Shown piece by piece: positions 16,221 to 18,493 of a DNA stretch of 18,493 nucleotides; position 1 is the first letter of the stretch; each line of letters begins with the position of its first letter. The translations under genes and the position numbers were made by a program. This DNA comes from an uncultured Collinsella sp. (GTDB lineage Bacteria > Actinomycetota > Coriobacteriia > Coriobacteriales > Coriobacteriaceae): assembly GCA_900543025.1 (NCBI GenBank), contig UQPP01000036.1, positions 1 through 18,493 of the forward strand. Reading direction: 5' to 3'. Under the pieces are notes generated by a model, which was not told the origin of the DNA, made no database searches, and saw only the letters and a program-made list of their open reading frames with translations.

Positions 16221-17441
16221 GTGGGTAACCACTTCCGTACCTCCGGTGCGGGCGATGACGCCCCCAAGACGCAGCCAGGCGCCGCGGGCACTCGTTTCGC
16301 CACCCCGGATTCAGAGGATCAGCTGTTTAGCCCGATCCCCGCACAGCCGGCAGATCAGGCACAGCCGGCATCAGATCCCTTTGCCTACAATCCCACCAAT
16401 GATGTCGAGCTTTCCGAGGCCGCGGGTTTTGAGCCCGTGCAGAAGGTGACCGCTCGCGTGGATCAGCCCCAGGCGGACGCTGTCGCGCCGCAGCCTGTCA
16501 TGGCCGGTATTCCCGATCCCATGGCTCCTGCGACTCCGGCGCCACAGCCTGCGCAGTCCGGTCTTTTTGCCGGTATTCCCGATCCTACGCAGCCCGCGGC
16601 TCCCGTAGTCGAGAGCGATCAGGCCGCCGAGGTCGCAAGCCTCGACAATGCGCTCAACAATCCCGACTTTACGTCGGTGTTTGCGCCCATCGATCCGCAG
16701 GCCAGCCGCAAGAAGATGGCCAAGCAGGCCGGTGTCGAGCCCGTCATCCTCATGGAGCACGTCACCAAAATCTACCCGGCACAGCCCAACAAGCCCGCGC
16801 TCGACGACATCAACATCGAGATCTATCCTGGTGAGTTTGTCTTCCTGGTCGGTCACTCCGGCTCGGGTAAGACCACGCTGCTTTCGACGCTCAACCGCGA
16901 CGTCAAGCCGACGAGCGGCCGCATTTTGGTCGCCGGCCAGGACCTCATGAAGATCAAGAACCGCAAAGTTCCGTTCTTGCGTCGCCAGATCGGTGCCGTG
17001 TTCCAGGACTTTAAGCTCCTGCCGCAGAAGACCGCCTACGAAAACGTGGCGTTTGCCCTGCAGTGCATCGGCAAGCCCAAGGGCGTCATTCGCAGCCAGG
17101 TGCCCGAGGTGCTTCGCCTGGTCGGTCTGGCCGATCAGATGGACTCTCTGCCCGATCAGCTGTCCGGTGGCGAGCAGCAGCGTGTCGCCGTTGCCCGCGC
17201 TATGGTCAACCGTCCGCCGCTGCTTATCTGCGACGAGCCCACGGGCAACCTCGACCCCGCGATTTCGCTGGGCATTATGAAGCTGCTCGAGCGCATTAAC
17301 CGTACCGGCACCACCGTGATCGTCGCCACGCACGACCGCGAGATGGTCGATAGCATGCACCGTCGCGTGATCGCCCTCGAGGGCGGCCACGTAATCCGCG
17401 ACCAGGAGAGGGGAGGTTACGGCAACTATGGCACCAACTAA
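16221..17441 (+). CDS. ftsE: FtsE-like cell division ATP-binding protein with long N-terminal extension
   Basis: A 406-residue protein. Residues from about 174 are a normal FtsE ATPase: Walker A GHSGSGKTT (211-219), Q-loop VFQDFKLLP with Q262, signature LSGGEQQRV (314-322), Walker B LLICDEP with D338 and E339, and the switch histidine in VATHDRE. With FtsX it forms a membrane complex that couples ATP hydrolysis to septal peptidoglycan hydrolase activation. Residues 1-165 are unusual for FtsE, usually about 220-240 residues: rich in Pro, Ala and Gln, probably disordered, with a repeated AGIPDP at two places. The GTG start is supported by AAGGAG five bases upstream; Met166 would give a canonical-length protein but has no clear ribosome site. 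Confidence 0.93.
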   Translation: MGNHFRTSGAGDDAPKTQPGAAGTRFATPDSEDQLFSPIPAQPADQAQPASDPFAYNPTNDVELSEAAGFEPVQKVTARVDQPQADAVAPQPVMAGIPDPMAPATPAPQPAQSGLFAGIPDPTQPAAPVVESDQAAEVASLDNALNNPDFTSVFAPIDPQASRKKMAKQAGVEPVILMEHVTKIYPAQPNKPALDDINIEIYPGEFVFLVGHSGSGKTTLLSTLNRDVKPTSGRILVAGQDLMKIKNRKVPFLRRQIGAVFQDFKLLPQKTAYENVAFALQCIGKPKGVIRSQVPEVLRLVGLADQMDSLPDQLSGGEQQRVAVARAMVNRPPLLICDEPTGNLDPAISLGIMKLLERINRTGTTVIVATHDREMVDSMHRRVIALEGGHVIRDQERGGYGNYGTN

Positions 17442-18348
17442 CGTGGGCTATTCGCTCAAAGAGGCTATCAGCCACTTCTTCCGTAACTGGACCACCTCGC
17501 TCGGCGCCGTCATCACGATCTTCCTTTCGCTGTTTATCATCGGCCTGTTCATTATGGGTTCCGCGATGCTGAACTCCGTGATCGGTACCGTCGAGGATCA
17601 GGTTGTCATCAATGCCTTTATTAGCGATGACGCCGATCAGGCAGATGTTCAGGCCTTTGAGGCCGAGCTCAAGACGTGGAGCAACGTCAAGTCCGTGACC
17701 TATAAGGATAAGGACGACGCGCTGGCCGAGTACACGAGCAAGATGTCGGGCAACGCCGACGCCACCATGAGTGCGCTCGACGGCCAGAACCCGCTGCCCG
17801 CCTCGTTTGCGATTGAGATGGACGATCCGTCTCAGGTCGAGAGCACGGCCAAGAAGCTCAAGAAGAACGCCGACTTCCAAAAGATCGCGGACGACGGCGA
17901 CGTCAACGCGAGCGTGCTGTATGGCCAGGAGGAAGTGAGCCGCCTGTTCCAGGTGACCAACTACATTCGTATCGCCGCCGTGGTGCTCGTCGGCCTGCTG
18001 ACCTTTATCGCGTTCATCTTTATCAACAACACGATTCGCCTGTCCATTACGGCGCGTCGTCGCGAGATTGCGATTATGCGCCTGGTGGGCGCCAGCAACG
18101 GCTTCATTCGCGGGCCGTTCATTACCGAGGGCGTGTTGCAGGCCATTCTGGGCTCGCTGCTTTCCATCGGTGTTTTGGAGCTGCTGCGCAATCTGATGAT
18201 TCCGCGCCTGCAGGCGAGCGTCGGCTGGATGTCGTTTGCGCTGCCGATGCAGTACTATCTGGTGACCTACGCCGCACTGATTCTTGTCGGCGTGCTCATC
18301 GGCCTCTTTGGCTCTGCCATCGCCATGCGCCGTTATCTGCGCGTGTAG
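17428..18348 (+). CDS. ftsX: cell division protein FtsX
   Basis: A 306-residue integral membrane partner of FtsE. It has an N-terminal cytoplasmic segment YSLKEAISHFFRNW, a first transmembrane helix (about 24-48), an extracellular domain of about 130 residues that in this family contacts cell-wall hydrolases or their activators, and three C-terminal helices (about 185-300). The conserved RRREIAIMRLVGAS loop between helices 2 and 3 is typical of FtsX/MacB permeases. It overlaps ftsE by 14 bases, with GGAGG about 11 bases before the ATG, so the two are translated together. Length is normal. A strong terminator follows at 18373. Confidence 0.95.
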   Translation: MAPTNVGYSLKEAISHFFRNWTTSLGAVITIFLSLFIIGLFIMGSAMLNSVIGTVEDQVVINAFISDDADQADVQAFEAELKTWSNVKSVTYKDKDDALAEYTSKMSGNADATMSALDGQNPLPASFAIEMDDPSQVESTAKKLKKNADFQKIADDGDVNASVLYGQEEVSRLFQVTNYIRIAAVVLVGLLTFIAFIFINNTIRLSITARRREIAIMRLVGASNGFIRGPFITEGVLQAILGSLLSIGVLELLRNLMIPRLQASVGWMSFALPMQYYLVTYAALILVGVLIGLFGSAIAMRRYLRV

Positions 18349-18372
18349 GTATGCTTGGAATTCGTTCCTTCC

Positions 18373-18406
18373 AACGGGTCGTTCCTTTTGGGACGGCCCG
18401 TTTTTT
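18373..18406 (+). terminator. rho-independent terminator of ftsEX
   Basis: AACGGG (18373-18378) pairs with CCCGTT (18397-18402), and CGTTCC (18380-18385) pairs with GGGACG (18390-18395) around a TTTT loop. Together with the T's closing the stem, six T's occur at 18401-18406. Confidence 0.93.
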
Positions 18407-18490
18407 GATCCCTAGGGGACGGAGGAAAACGGATCACTCGAATAGACCGACCCCCTAAGTGATCCGTTTTCCTCCGTCCCCTAGGGATCA
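18406..18490. repeat. perfect palindrome with 33-bp arms and GGGGAC motif
   Basis: Left arm 18406-18438 and right arm 18458-18490 are exact reverse complements around a 19-base loop. The arm begins TGATCCCTAGGGGACGG and continues AGGAAAACGGATCACT. It starts at the last T of the ftsX terminator. The exact match over 33 bp suggests a recent or actively maintained element. Confidence 0.93.
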
Positions 18491-18493
18491 TTT

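Overview
The window looks like chromosomal DNA from a GC-rich member of the Coriobacteriia (Actinomycetota), most likely Collinsella or a close relative. This is inferred from GC-rich codon use with strong AGGAG-type ribosome sites, a split transketolase, a secA-prfB pair, an extended bL31, and many intergenic hairpins carrying a GGGGAC core. No database search was possible, so the genus is a judgement.

Layout. Positions 1-876 (minus) hold the N-terminal 292 codons of an IS110-family transposase that runs off the left edge. Its upstream leader (877-1042) folds into hairpins that fit a bridge-RNA-like element. Next come a palindromic repeat pair, adenine deaminase (1231-3051, plus), a Cof-type HAD phosphatase (3250-4044, plus) and, convergent to it, a second HAD phosphatase (4164-5006, minus). 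Citrate synthase (5094-6512, minus) and a small ACT-domain protein (6590-6877, minus) follow. From 7100 onward the plus strand carries rpmE with a structured leader, secA-prfB (overlapping by 1 nt), a YitT-family membrane protein and a two-gene transketolase. A minus-strand zinc-ribbon membrane protein lies at 15057-15788. The window ends with ftsE-ftsX (overlapping by 14 nt), their terminator and a 33-bp-arm perfect palindrome.

Functionally this is mostly core housekeeping: purine salvage, 2-oxoacid/glutamate precursor supply, ribosome and termination factors, Sec translocation, pentose phosphate metabolism, and division/cell-wall hydrolase control. The unusual material lies between and at the ends of the genes: the IS110 leader; a family of short hairpins with a conserved GGGGAC-type core and varying but complementary stems, two copies of which touch gene stop codons; and two long palindromes flanking ftsEX. 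Unusual protein features are a release factor 2 with SPT instead of the usual SPF recognition tripeptide, an FtsE with about 165 extra N-terminal residues, and a bL31 with an Ala/Lys/Glu-rich tail.

Gene-free stretches over 300 bases are 877-1230 (IS110 leader, repeat pair, possible ade promoter), 6878-7183 (divergent promoters and the rpmE leader) and 15789-16220 (a 123-bp palindromic element).
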